NCBI RefSeq assembly: GCF_022271435.1 | Contig: NZ_JAFIQY010000003.1 | Coordinates: 1-64,000 of the forward strand | Length of the DNA stretch: 64,000 bases | From: Streptomyces monomycini | Lineage (GTDB): Bacteria; Actinomycetota; Actinomycetes; Streptomycetales; Streptomycetaceae | Direction: 5' to 3' | Part shown: piece by piece, positions 1-8,213 of the stretch | Numbering within the stretch: the stretch's first letter is position 1 | How the letters are laid out: every line of letters starts with the position of its first letter | Notes under the pieces: model-generated | Seen by the model: the letters and a program-made list of their open reading frames with translations, nothing else | The model's database searches: none | Told to the model about the DNA's origin: nothing | Made by a program: the position numbers and the translations under genes

Positions 1-163
1 CCGTGCCCCCGGCGGAGGCGCTCGCCGCCCCCGAGGGCGGGCCGGCCGGCCGGGAGGCGGCGCGGCGCCGGCGGCGCGGCGGCAGCGTGTCGCTGGGGGT
101 GCCGCCCTCGGAGGACTGCTCCGAAGGGCCGCTGGGTTCGTTGGGCTCAATGGGTTCGAGCAT
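1..163 (-). CDS. rne: Ribonuclease E/G family endoribonuclease, N-terminal fragment
   Basis: Only the first 54 codons lie in the window; the gene continues past the left edge. The translation begins MLEPIEPNEPSGPSEQSS and continues into an Arg-rich, Ala/Pro-rich disordered segment with a run of five arginines (PPRRRRR). I recognise this as the N-terminal extension of the Streptomyces RNase E/G homologue (RNase ES). That enzyme cleaves single-stranded A/U-rich RNA for mRNA decay and rRNA/tRNA maturation, and binds other degradosome proteins through its disordered arms. The catalytic S1 and RNase E/G domains are not visible. A GGGAG sequence sits upstream of the ATG. The position next to the TIGR03936 and TIGR03960 genes is the usual actinobacterial order and supports the call. 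Confidence 0.8.
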   Translation of the reverse strand, partial: MLEPIEPNEPSGPSEQSSEGGTPSDTLPPRRRRRAASRPAGPPSGAASASAGGT

Positions 164-377
164 GCGGGCGGTTCTCCCGTCACGCTCCCGGGCGCCGCGC
201 CTTGGTCCGGACGCGGCCCGCCGGTGCTGCACGGTGCCGCCCTCCGGGGCGCGGGCGCCGCACGGGAGCTGTCGTCTCGCTCGCCGGGCCCGTAGGTCGG
301 GGACCGGCGAAAGTCTGCTGGTCAGTGCGTCTGCCGGGCCGGGGTGGCTCCCTGGCTGATCGGCGACGCGACGACGG

Positions 378-395
378 CGGTCCTGAGCAGGACCG
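378..395. terminator. Short hairpin between TIGR03936 gene and rne
   Basis: Perfect 7-bp inverted repeat CGGTCCT / AGGACCG around a GAGC loop, just downstream of the TIGR03936 stop codon and inside the leader of rne. There is no T tract. It could be a weak terminator or an RNA element in the rne leader. I see no other clear element in 164-413. Confidence 0.3.
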
Positions 396-413
396 TCCGG
401 CGCCTCGCGGCGC

Positions 414-1157
414 TCAGCCGGCGGCCGTTGTTGTGCCGGCCTCGGCAGCGTCGCGGTCGGGCGCGAGCGGGTCGGTCACCGCGCCGGTCTCCTCATCGAG
501 CAGCCCCTGCGCCAGCCTGGTCACCGCTGCGGGGACCGGCGGCGCCAGGTCGGCCGTAGCTCGGAGGCCGGACAGGACGTCGTCGGGTCGTACGGCAGGT
601 GTCAAATGCCGAACAACCAGCCGCAGTATCGCACAGGCTTTGCCGTCCGGCCTATCGCCCTCGGGGGCGACGGCTTCCAGGCGGGTGACCGCACCGCGCG
701 CGTCGAAGGTCCGCATACCGTTTTTTGTACGGCGTTCGACCTGCACTTCTTCGGCGGCGAGGAACGTCTCGGCGGCCCGTGCCGCCTCGGCCGGCTCGAC
801 GCCGTCGAGCCGCAGCTCCCACACCGACGCCTGCAGCCGGTCGGCGAGGCCGGAGGTACGGGCCTCCACCGCGTCGGTGATGTCCAGACCGGTCGGCAGC
901 GACTCGTTCAGCAGCTCTTGGAGCATGGCCGGATCGCGGCGCTCGGCGAGCTGGATCTCCAGGTACTCGGCCTCGCTGCCGGTACCGGTCGGCGCGGCGT
1001 TGGCGTACGACACCTTGGGGTGCGGGGTGAAGCCCGCCGAATAGGCCATGGGGACCTCGGCGCGGCGCAGCGCCCGCTCGAAAGCGCGCTGGAAGTCGCG
1101 GTGGCTGGTGAACCGGAGGCGGCCGCGCTTGGTGTAGCGCAGTCGGATGCGCTGCAC
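414..1157 (-). CDS. TIGR03936 family radical SAM-associated protein (DUF2344)
   Basis: 247 residues from the first canonical in-frame start (GTG at 1157). The N-terminus reads QRIRLRYTKRGRLRFTSHRD, which is characteristic of the DUF2344/TIGR03936 family. In other actinobacteria this protein is encoded beside, or fused to, the TIGR03960 radical SAM protein found here at 2607-4532. Its biochemical role is not established. The C-terminal ~40 residues are a low-complexity Asp/Ala/Thr tail. The GTG has no Shine-Dalgarno. In-frame codons continue upstream (GKRQPEGPPPAPAVQRIR) to a CTG at 1199 that has AAGGAG exactly 8 nt in front of it (1208-1213), so the true product is probably 14 residues longer with a near-cognate CTG start. 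Confidence 0.85.
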   Translation of the reverse strand: MQRIRLRYTKRGRLRFTSHRDFQRAFERALRRAEVPMAYSAGFTPHPKVSYANAAPTGTGSEAEYLEIQLAERRDPAMLQELLNESLPTGLDITDAVEARTSGLADRLQASVWELRLDGVEPAEAARAAETFLAAEEVQVERRTKNGMRTFDARGAVTRLEAVAPEGDRPDGKACAILRLVVRHLTPAVRPDDVLSGLRATADLAPPVPAAVTRLAQGLLDEETGAVTDPLAPDRDAAEAGTTTAAG

Positions 1158-1275
1158 CGCCGGTGCGGGCGGCGGGCCTTCGGGCTGTCGCTTGCCCAGT
1201 GTTACTTCTCCTTGGTGTGAGGGCGCTGCCGGACGTCACCCCGCGCGGGGCGGGGACGGTCCGTCCGGATGACGC

Positions 1276-2484
1276 CTACCCGGCGTCGCCCGGTCCGGGC
1301 CCCCGCCCAGGCGAGGACACGTCGCGCCCGGACGTCTTACCTAGAGTACGTGCCCGCGGTACCGCGGGTTCCCGCCGGGGCTCCGGCACCGCGGCGCGCT
1401 CCGGCCGCCGCGGCCCTCCGAACAGGGCCCGCCGGAGGTCGGCGCGGGTCTGCCGGACGGACTGCCGGGCGGCGGCCAGCGCGTGCCGTACGGACCGGCC
1501 CGCCGCGCCCGCCGCGCGCCGCACCGGGCGCCACAGACCGTCCCGTACGGCATGGCCCACCGGGGTGAGGACCGTGCGGTACGCCCACCGGAACGGCTCG
1601 ACGAAGATCCACCGCAGGAGTGTGCCGAGGGCCCGGCCGACGGCCCGGGACACGTACCCGGCCACCCGCCAGCAGTGCCCGAACGCGGCACCGGTCTCGC
1701 GCACGACGACCGTCACGGCGGCGCCGGCCGCCCGGCCCACCGGGGCGAGGACGTACCGCCACACCGCGACGGCCGGTACGACGACCGTCCACCGTACGAG
1801 GGCGGCGACGGCGGCCGCGATGCCGCGGACCACCCGGACGATGCCGTGCCCGACGGGCGTCAGCACGTGCCGGTGGAACCACTGGGCGGGGAACACGACC
1901 AGGTGCCGGCCGAGCCAGGCCAGGCCCGCCCCCAGCCCGCGGATCAGCCGGGCGAGCCCGCTCCCGAACCACCTGAAGGCGTGTCCGGCCGGAGTGAGCA
2001 CCCAGCGGTAGCACCAGAGTGCCGGCACCACGATCAGGTGATGAACCAGCCAGGCCACGGCCACGCCGACAGCCACACCGACCGGTACCAGTACATACCG
2101 CCACAGAGCGACCCACGGCCAGTAGAACAGTGCCTTGGCCAGCCAGAGCAGCCCCGTACCGAAAACCCGCGCGGTCCAGGCGATGCCGTGCCCGACCGGC
2201 GTGAGGACCCGGCGGTACACCCAGGCCAGCGGCGTGACGACGAGGACGTGCCCCAGCCAGGACAGCCCGCGCCCCACGGGACGCAGCACTCCGCGGTGCA
2301 GGGCACGGCCGCAGGCCGCGAGCGCGTCCCACACCATGCGCACCGGCACCACGAGCAGCAGTACGACGATGCGTACCGGCAGCCGGACCACTCGCGTCAG
2401 ACAGCCCTCGCCCGGCGCGTAAGGCTCCGGTACCCGCTGCCGTTCGTGCGCCTTGACCAGCGACGGCCCACCCGTGGGCTCCAT
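1276..2484 (-). CDS. Repetitive membrane-associated protein of unknown function
   Basis: 402 residues, family not recognised. Hydrophobic, Trp/Arg-rich segments alternate with a recurring motif, P-x(2,3)-W-x-[YWH]-R-x-V-L-[TVA]-P-[VA]-G. The V-L-x-P core begins at residues 66, 93, 131, 162, 207, 245 and 305. Between the motifs lie short stretches of mostly Val/Ala/Leu with regularly placed Arg and Trp, too short and too charged for standard multi-pass helices. An amphipathic, membrane-lying repeat protein is a reasonable inference. The last ~90 residues are basic and disordered (Arg/Pro/Ala). An ATG at 2484 is preceded by GGGAGGA. It lies between the TIGR03936 and TIGR03960 genes on the same strand and may be co-transcribed. 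The absence of catalytic signatures argues for a structural role. Confidence 0.75.
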   Translation of the reverse strand: MEPTGGPSLVKAHERQRVPEPYAPGEGCLTRVVRLPVRIVVLLLVVPVRMVWDALAACGRALHRGVLRPVGRGLSWLGHVLVVTPLAWVYRRVLTPVGHGIAWTARVFGTGLLWLAKALFYWPWVALWRYVLVPVGVAVGVAVAWLVHHLIVVPALWCYRWVLTPAGHAFRWFGSGLARLIRGLGAGLAWLGRHLVVFPAQWFHRHVLTPVGHGIVRVVRGIAAAVAALVRWTVVVPAVAVWRYVLAPVGRAAGAAVTVVVRETGAAFGHCWRVAGYVSRAVGRALGTLLRWIFVEPFRWAYRTVLTPVGHAVRDGLWRPVRRAAGAAGRSVRHALAAARQSVRQTRADLRRALFGGPRRPERAAVPEPRREPAVPRARTLGKTSGRDVSSPGRGPGPGDAG

Positions 2485-2534
2485 ACGGTTTCCTCCCCCT
2501 CGCGCCCGTTATGGGCGCTGACGCACACATGCCG

Positions 2535-2569
2535 CGGCCCGGCCGCCGCATCGCTGCGGGGCCGGGCCG
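2535..2569. terminator. Hairpin downstream of the TIGR03960 radical SAM gene
   Basis: Long GC-rich stem: CGGCCCGGCC (2535-2544) pairs with GGCCGGGCCG (2560-2569), and the stem continues inside with CCGCA/TGCGG around a TCGC loop. It lies between the radical SAM stop codon (2607) and the start of the repeat protein (2484), so it may end or attenuate transcription from the upstream gene. Confidence 0.55.
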
Positions 2570-2606
2570 GAGCACGAGCCGTGGAACGCCTGCGCGCCTC
2601 GAACGC

Positions 2607-4532
2607 TTACTTGACGACGGTCAGCGGCAGCAGCTTCTTGCCCGTCGGGCCGATCTGGATGTCCAGGTCGAGCTGCGGGCACACGCCGCAGTCGAAGCAC
2701 GGGGTCCAGCGGCAGTCCTCGACCTCGGTCTCGTCGAGGGCGTCCTGCCAGTCCTCCCAGAGCCAGTCCTTGTCCAGGCCGGAGTCCAGGTGGTCCCAGG
2801 GCAGGACCTCCTCGTACGTCCGCTCACGGGTGGTGTACCAGGCGACGTCCACGCCGTACTCGGGCAGCGTCTCCTCGGCGGCCTTCATCCAGCGGTCGTA
2901 CGAGAAGTGCTCGCGCCAGCCGTCGAAGCGGCCGCCGCCCTCGTAGACGGCGCGGATGACCGAGCCGACGCGGCGGTCGCCGCGCGAGAGCAGGCCCTCG
3001 ACGATGCCGGGCTTGCCGTCGTGGTAGCGGAAGCCGATGGAGCGGCCGTACTTCTTGTCGCCGCGGATCTTGTCGCGCAGCTTCTCCAGGCGCGCGTCGG
3101 TCTCCTCGGCGGAGAGCTGCGGCGCCCACTGGAACGGCGTGTGCGGCTTGGGCACGAAGCCGCCGATGGAGACCGTGCAGCGGATGTCGTTGGAGTTGGC
3201 CACCTGGCGGCCCTTGGCGATCACGTTGACCGCCATGTCGCCGATCTGGAGCACGTCCTCGTCGGTCTCGGTGGGCAGGCCGCACATGAAGTACAGCTTC
3301 ACCTGCCGCCAGCCGTTGCCGTAGGCCGTGGCGACCGTACGGATCAGGTCCTCTTCCGAGACCATCTTGTTGATGACCTTGCGCATCCGCTCGCTGCCGC
3401 CCTCGGGCGCGAAGGTCAGTCCCGAGCGACGGCCGTTGCGCGTCAGCTCGTTGGCAAGATCGACGTTGAAGGCGTCGACGCGGGTCGACGGCAGCGACAG
3501 GCCGATCTTGTCTTCCTCGTACCGGTCGGCGAGGCCCTTGGCGATGTCGCCGATCTCGGTGTGGTCCGCGGAGGACAGCGACAGCAGGCCGACCTCCTCG
3601 AATCCCGTGGCCTTCAGGCCCTTGTCCACCATCTCGCCGATGCCGGTGATGCTTCGCTCCCGCACGGGGCGCGTGATCATGCCTGCCTGGCAGAAACGGC
3701 AGCCGCGGGTGCAGCCACGGAAGATCTCGACCGACATCCGTTCGTGGACGGTCTCGGCCAGCGGGACGAGCGGCTGCTTGGGGTAGGGCCACTCGTCCAG
3801 GTCCATGACGGTGTGCTTGGACACCCGCCACGGGACGCCGGAGCGGTTCGGCACGACGCGCGAGATGCGCCCGTCGGCCAGGTACTCCACGTCGTAGAAC
3901 TTGGGGACGTACACGCTGCCGGTCCTCGCGAGGCGGAACAGCAGCTCGTCGCGCCCGCCGGGCCGGCCCTCGGCCTTCCAGGCGCGGATGATCTCGGTGA
4001 TCTCCAGCACGGCCTGCTCGCCGTCGCCGACCACCGCGCAGTCCAGGAAGTCGGCGATCGGCTCCGGGTTGAACGCCGCGTGGCCGCCCGCGAGGATCAG
4101 CGGGTGGTCCTCCGTCCGGTCCTTGGCCTCGATCGGGATGCCCGAGAGGTCCAGGGCGGTGAGCAGGTTGGTGTAGCCCAGCTCGGTGGAGAAGGAGACA
4201 CCGAGTACGTCGAAGGCGCTGACCGGGCGGTGCGCGTCGACGGTGAACTGCGGCACGTTGTGCTCGCGCATGAGCGCTTCGAGGTCGGGCCAGACGCTGT
4301 ACGTGCGTTCGGCCAGCACCCCCTCGCGCTCGTTGAGGACCTCGTACAGGATCATGACGCCCTGGTTGGGCAGCCCGACCTCGTAGGCGTCCGGGTACAT
4401 GAGCGACCAGCGCACATCGCAGGAATCCCAGTCTTTGACGGTGGAGTTGAGCTCTCCACCGACGTACTGGATGGGCTTCTGGACATGCGGGAGAAGCGCT
4501 TCCAGGCGCGGGAAGACCGTCTCGACAGGCAT
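2607..4532 (-). CDS. TIGR03960 family B12-binding-domain radical SAM protein
   Basis: 641 residues starting MPVETVFPRLEALLPHVQKP. A B12-binding-like N-terminal half contains YPDAYEVGLPNQG and LILAGGHAAFNPEP. The radical SAM core has the cluster motif CTRGCRFC (C274, C278, C281; CxxxCxxC), which would hold a [4Fe-4S] cluster for SAM cleavage. A C-terminal Cys cluster (CRWTPCFDCGVCP) may bind a further metal or cluster. The substrate is not established. The family is genetically linked to TIGR03936 and RNase E/G in actinobacteria, as here. Start choice: ATG 4532 matches the conserved N-terminus; a second ATG 15 nt upstream (4547) is possible. Neither has a strong Shine-Dalgarno. A TACGCT hexamer (complement of 4570-4575) may be the promoter -10. 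Confidence 0.88.
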   Translation of the reverse strand: MPVETVFPRLEALLPHVQKPIQYVGGELNSTVKDWDSCDVRWSLMYPDAYEVGLPNQGVMILYEVLNEREGVLAERTYSVWPDLEALMREHNVPQFTVDAHRPVSAFDVLGVSFSTELGYTNLLTALDLSGIPIEAKDRTEDHPLILAGGHAAFNPEPIADFLDCAVVGDGEQAVLEITEIIRAWKAEGRPGGRDELLFRLARTGSVYVPKFYDVEYLADGRISRVVPNRSGVPWRVSKHTVMDLDEWPYPKQPLVPLAETVHERMSVEIFRGCTRGCRFCQAGMITRPVRERSITGIGEMVDKGLKATGFEEVGLLSLSSADHTEIGDIAKGLADRYEEDKIGLSLPSTRVDAFNVDLANELTRNGRRSGLTFAPEGGSERMRKVINKMVSEEDLIRTVATAYGNGWRQVKLYFMCGLPTETDEDVLQIGDMAVNVIAKGRQVANSNDIRCTVSIGGFVPKPHTPFQWAPQLSAEETDARLEKLRDKIRGDKKYGRSIGFRYHDGKPGIVEGLLSRGDRRVGSVIRAVYEGGGRFDGWREHFSYDRWMKAAEETLPEYGVDVAWYTTRERTYEEVLPWDHLDSGLDKDWLWEDWQDALDETEVEDCRWTPCFDCGVCPQLDLDIQIGPTGKKLLPLTVVK

Positions 4533-4727
4533 CGCGGCGTCTTTCATGAGCTGGCAGGGGTGACCATCCAGCGTACCCCGGGAACGCGGCCCTGTTGACG
4601 GGGACCGCCCTGGTGGGCAAGGGGTGACGGCGTACGGACAGTGGGTCACCGGGCGGACGGCGGCCCGCCGGGCGCGGCGCGGCCCCGTACTGCCGCCGCC
4701 GTCGCCCGGCGGATCACCTGCGGCGCG

Positions 4728-6536
4728 TCACCCGCGCAGCTTCCTGCGGTGCGCCGGTTTCGACGCCTTCCGCCAGACCTCGGGCAGCTCCCGCTCCCGG
4801 GCCGCCGCGGCCGCCTCCTCCCGTCCGTACAGCAGACCGAAACTGAATCCGCCCTCGCCCGCGCCGTGCGCCTGTACGGCGAGGTCCCGCAGCGCCGCGC
4901 GGGCCAGCACGCTGTCCTGGTGATCGCCGAGCAGCTGCTGCACCCGCTTCATACGGGTGGCGAACTTCTTCGCCGGACGGCCCAGCGCCGGCGTGGCCGC
5001 CTCCGCCGCGTACCGCACCCGCTTGGCCGCCTTGCGGGCGGAATGCAGCGCCTCGTCGCGCTCCGGCCCGGGTGGCGCCGCCAGCGCGGCCGCCATCCGC
5101 CGGTCCAGCCGCCGGTAGTCCTTGAGCACGGCCTTCGCCATCGTGCGCCCCGGCGGACGGGCCGCGGCCGGGCGCAGCGGCGGGTCCGCCAGGAGCGCGT
5201 GCAGGCTCTCCAGCAGCGCCAGGTGCCGCGCCCCGTCCAGAACCGCGAGCAGCGACTGCCGGGAGCCCAGCCGACGGCGCTGCGACCACAGGCGCAGGCG
5301 CGCGGCCACCGGGCCCAGCCGCAGTTCACGCGGCAGCTCCCCGAGCCCTTCCCGCAGGCGCTCCGCCAGCACCTCGCGGTCCCGGTCCAACCCCAACTCC
5401 CCCGCCAGCCACTTGAGTTCGTCGCCGATCGGATCGGTCACCGACCGGTCCAGCACCGCGCCGTACGAGCGGAAGGCGCTGCGCAGACGGCGGGTGGCGA
5501 CGCGCATCTGGTGCACCGAGTCGGGTACGTCGCGGCGGACGGCCGGGTCCAGCTCGACGAGGGTGCGGATCTGCTCACGGACGTACGCGAGGACGGCGTC
5601 GCCGGCGGTGCGGAGGTCGGCGGGGCCGGGGGGCGCGGCAGCTTTTCCGGCCTTGCCGACCTTGCCGGGTTTGCCCGCCTTAACGGGTTCGCCCGCCTTG
5701 ACCGCCTTGACCGCCTTGCCGGACTTTCCAGGCTTGGCCGGTTTCCCGGTCAGGGAAGACCTCCCCCGCTTGATCCGCTCCTGCGGCTGCCGACCCGCCG
5801 TCTCTGCTGTTCCTCCCGCCTCTCCCGCCTCTGCCGTCTCCGCCGCCTCTGCCGTCTCCGCCAGCGCGCGAGCCAGCTTGGACGCCGAACTGGCGGGCCG
5901 GACCCCGGCGGCCGCGAGAACCTCCTCCACGGCGTCCAGGAGGGCGGGAGTCCCGTCCCCCACCAGCTCCACCTCGATCTCGCGCCAGCGGACACCGACC
6001 GTCACCCGGCCTCCGGGCGGCGCCTGGCCATGCCCAGGGTCATGGCCCTGGTCCGGGCCTTCCTCCCCCCGGTCCGCGCCGTCCACCGCCCCCGCACCGT
6101 CCACCCGGTGCGCCACCACCTCGTCGACCGCCACCTCGGCGAGGGGTTCGCCCTGCTCGCTCTCCAGCACCCGCAGCGTGCGCCGGGTCCGCAGGTGCAC
6201 CACCGGGGCCAGGCGCGCGCCGCGCACCCGCGAGCGCACCAGCGCCGCGAGCTTCGGCGGCACCCGGTCGGCGAGCGGCATCCGCACCTCGTCCCGTACG
6301 CCGGGCGCGACCGGCAGTTTCAGGTGCCAGCCCGCGTCGCCGCCGCCGGTGCGCCGCCGCAGCGTGATGCTGTCGGCGGCGAGCCGCTGGTCCGGGGTGT
6401 CGTAGTAGGTGGCGAGCAGGACTACGGTGCCCTGGTCCGCGACGGCTCCGACCCCGGCGACGCCGGTCAGGTCGGGCAGTTCGGTGCTGTCATCGGCCTC
6501 GTACTTTCGCTCGATTTCCCGCACGGTGTCCGCCAT
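4728..6536 (-). CDS. CYTH and CHAD domain-containing protein
   Basis: 602 residues. The N-terminal CYTH (triphosphate tunnel) domain, about 1-215, begins MADTVREIERKYEA with the diagnostic ExExK motif at E7/E9/K11. The C-terminal CHAD domain (about 305-590) contains the conserved His/Arg helices (VHQMRVATRRLRSAFRSY; HSARKAAKRVRYAAEA), which in characterised CHAD proteins bind polyphosphate. A likely role is hydrolysis or sensing of triphosphate/polyphosphate in the cytoplasm. Between the domains, roughly residues 260-300, is an unusual Lys/Gly/Pro/Ala repeat (KPGK, KAGK, KAVK units). It is divergent from the encapsulin operon. No Shine-Dalgarno is visible; instead TAGATT lies 6 nt before the ATG (complement of 6543-6548), consistent with a leaderless transcript. 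Confidence 0.88.
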   Translation of the reverse strand: MADTVREIERKYEADDSTELPDLTGVAGVGAVADQGTVVLLATYYDTPDQRLAADSITLRRRTGGGDAGWHLKLPVAPGVRDEVRMPLADRVPPKLAALVRSRVRGARLAPVVHLRTRRTLRVLESEQGEPLAEVAVDEVVAHRVDGAGAVDGADRGEEGPDQGHDPGHGQAPPGGRVTVGVRWREIEVELVGDGTPALLDAVEEVLAAAGVRPASSASKLARALAETAEAAETAEAGEAGGTAETAGRQPQERIKRGRSSLTGKPAKPGKSGKAVKAVKAGEPVKAGKPGKVGKAGKAAAPPGPADLRTAGDAVLAYVREQIRTLVELDPAVRRDVPDSVHQMRVATRRLRSAFRSYGAVLDRSVTDPIGDELKWLAGELGLDRDREVLAERLREGLGELPRELRLGPVAARLRLWSQRRRLGSRQSLLAVLDGARHLALLESLHALLADPPLRPAAARPPGRTMAKAVLKDYRRLDRRMAAALAAPPGPERDEALHSARKAAKRVRYAAEAATPALGRPAKKFATRMKRVQQLLGDHQDSVLARAALRDLAVQAHGAGEGGFSFGLLYGREEAAAAARERELPEVWRKASKPAHRRKLRG

Positions 6537-6542
6537 GGATCG

Positions 6543-6548
6543 AATCTA
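6543..6548 (-). promoter_or_regulatory. Candidate -10 box for a leaderless CYTH-CHAD mRNA
   Basis: TAGATT on the minus strand with a 6-nt spacer to the ATG at 6536. At the usual -10 to +1 distance, transcription would start at or within a base of the start codon. No clear -35 is visible. Confidence 0.45.
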
Positions 6549-6609
6549 GCCGCGTGTGCGGCGCGGAGGCAGTCCCCGACCGGACGTTCTGGCGGTAGCG
6601 CGCCACCGA

Positions 6610-6714
6610 CCGGAAGATTTCCGGGCTGGCCACGCGGCATCCGGCCCAAAAACAGTTCATCTCTCCACGAACACCTGCGAATGCCGGACAGCTCCTTTCC
6701 GGCCGGTTGCGGAA
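6610..6714. promoter_or_regulatory. Dyad elements in the CYTH-CHAD / encapsulin intergenic region
   Basis: The 297-nt divergent intergenic region holds a perfect palindrome CCGGAA-GAT-TTCCGG (6610-6624) and a second dyad TTCCG-N8-CGGAA (6697-6714). Either could be a repressor site for the encapsulin operon or an RNA hairpin. No specific regulator can be named. Confidence 0.3.
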
Positions 6715-6833
6715 ATACGCCGTCTTGCCGTCGGCAGTTGCCGCTCGGACGATCGGTCCCCTCATCCCGCGTGCGGACCGCGGCGGCCACGAGGGCCGCG
6801 GTGCGTCCGCGCGCCCTTTCCCGAGGAGGACCG

Positions 6834-8213
6834 ATGACCACCAACGGCCGCCAGAGCCTCAGTCCCGACGCGGCACGGCAACTCGCCACCGCCACCAAGA
6901 CCACGCCGCAGATGCGCGGCATCACCCCGCGCTACCTGCTGCGCGCCCTGCCGTGGGTGGACGTCGACGCCGGTGTCTACCGCGTCAACCGCCGCCGTAC
7001 GTTCATCCTCGGCGACGACCGGATCAGCACCTTCTCCGAGGGCGACAGCCACCGCATCGTGCCCGAGGATCTGCGCGAACTGCCGTTCCTGCGGCAGGCG
7101 GACGAGGGGCAGCTGCGCGAACTGGCCGAGACGTGCGACGAGGTGACCTTCGAGGCCGGGCAGTTACTGTGCTCGGAGAGCGACAGCGCCGACCGGCTCT
7201 GGGTGCTCGTGCGGGGCCGCGCGGAGAAGCGGGTGACCGGCCGCTACGGCGAGGACGCACTCCTGGAGATCGTCGGCGACGGCCAGTTCTTCGACCTGGA
7301 GGCCTGGGCCAAGGGCGAGACGCTGCCGTACCGGGTCCGTACCCTCACCCCCGGTGTCGCGCTGTGCATCCACCGCTCCAAGCTGGCCGAACTGGCCGAC
7401 CGGGACGAGTCGTTGCGCACCTCGATGGAGTCGTACTGCTCCGGCGAGGGGCCGACGCCGGGCGCCGAGGCGCCGGTCGACCTGGCCTCCGGGCACGTCG
7501 GCGAACCGGTGCTGCCGGGTACGTACGTGGAGTACGAGGACACGCCGCGCGAGTACCACATGAGCCTCGCCCAGACCGTGCTGCGCGTGCACACCCGCGT
7601 CGCCGACCTGTACAACCAGCCCATCGACCAGACCCGGGCGCAGAGCAACCTGACCGTGCACGCGCTGCGTGAGCGGCAGGAGTCGATGATGCTCAACCAC
7701 CCGGAGTTCGGCCTGTTCAACCAGGTCGCACCGGGGATGCGGGTGCAGCCGCGCACCGGCGCGCCGACGCCGGACGACCTGGACGAGCTGCTGGCCAAGG
7801 TGTGGAAGCAGCCCGCGTACTTCCTCGCGCACCCCCGTGCCATCGCCGCGTTCGGCCGTGAATGTACCCGCCGGGGTGTGCCCCCGGTGACCGACACCCG
7901 GTTCGGCAGTCCGCTGCTGACCTGGCGCGGCGTGCCGCTGCTGCCTTCCGACAAGGTGGGCATCAACGGCGCGGGCACGACGGAGATCCTGCTGATGCGG
8001 GTGGGCGAGGCCGAGCAGGGCGTGGTGGGTCTGCGTCCGAGCCAGGTGCCCGACGAGGCGGAGCCCGGCCTGTCCATCCGCAACATGGGCGTGGACCAGA
8101 AGGCCATCACCTCGTACCTGGTCACGGCCTACTTCAACACGGCCGTCCTGGTCGAGGACGCCCTCGCCGTCCTCCAGAACGTCGAGGTGTCCAAGTACCA
8201 TGACTACTCCTGA
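6834..8213 (+). CDS. Family 2 encapsulin shell protein with cNMP-binding-like insertion (2B architecture)
   Basis: 459 residues, ATG at 6834 with GAGGAGGA 5-12 nt upstream. The start (MTTNGRQSLSPDAARQLATA) and the C-terminal half (YHMSLAQTVLRVHTRVADLY; NVEVSKYHDYS end) match the HK97-fold family 2 encapsulin shell (SrpI-like), which self-assembles into a protein nanocompartment. Residues ~79-202 are a cyclic-nucleotide-binding-like domain (LPFLRQADEGQLRELAETCDE...) inserted in the shell fold, the feature that separates the 2B from the 2A form. The phosphate-binding cassette around GDGQFFDLEAW (~147) lacks an obvious canonical FGE...RAA pattern, so cAMP binding is uncertain. Its stop codon overlaps the start of the cysteine desulfurase gene by 14 nt, implying translational coupling and a shell-cargo pair. 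Confidence 0.92.
   Translation: MTTNGRQSLSPDAARQLATATKTTPQMRGITPRYLLRALPWVDVDAGVYRVNRRRTFILGDDRISTFSEGDSHRIVPEDLRELPFLRQADEGQLRELAETCDEVTFEAGQLLCSESDSADRLWVLVRGRAEKRVTGRYGEDALLEIVGDGQFFDLEAWAKGETLPYRVRTLTPGVALCIHRSKLAELADRDESLRTSMESYCSGEGPTPGAEAPVDLASGHVGEPVLPGTYVEYEDTPREYHMSLAQTVLRVHTRVADLYNQPIDQTRAQSNLTVHALRERQESMMLNHPEFGLFNQVAPGMRVQPRTGAPTPDDLDELLAKVWKQPAYFLAHPRAIAAFGRECTRRGVPPVTDTRFGSPLLTWRGVPLLPSDKVGINGAGTTEILLMRVGEAEQGVVGLRPSQVPDEAEPGLSIRNMGVDQKAITSYLVTAYFNTAVLVEDALAVLQNVEVSKYHDYS

Noticed and set aside
2511..4598. Long open frame (695 codons) opposite the TIGR03960 gene
   Set aside because: It is the antisense of a clear radical SAM protein. Its translation is Val/Gly/Asp/Leu low-complexity sequence with no family features, typical of antisense frames in high-GC DNA.
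4641..6833. Open frame running in from upstream of the encapsulin shell gene
   Set aside because: It is antisense to CYTH-CHAD and only happens to be in frame with the shell. The shell start at 6834 has a strong GAGGAGGA ribosome-binding site and matches the family N-terminus.
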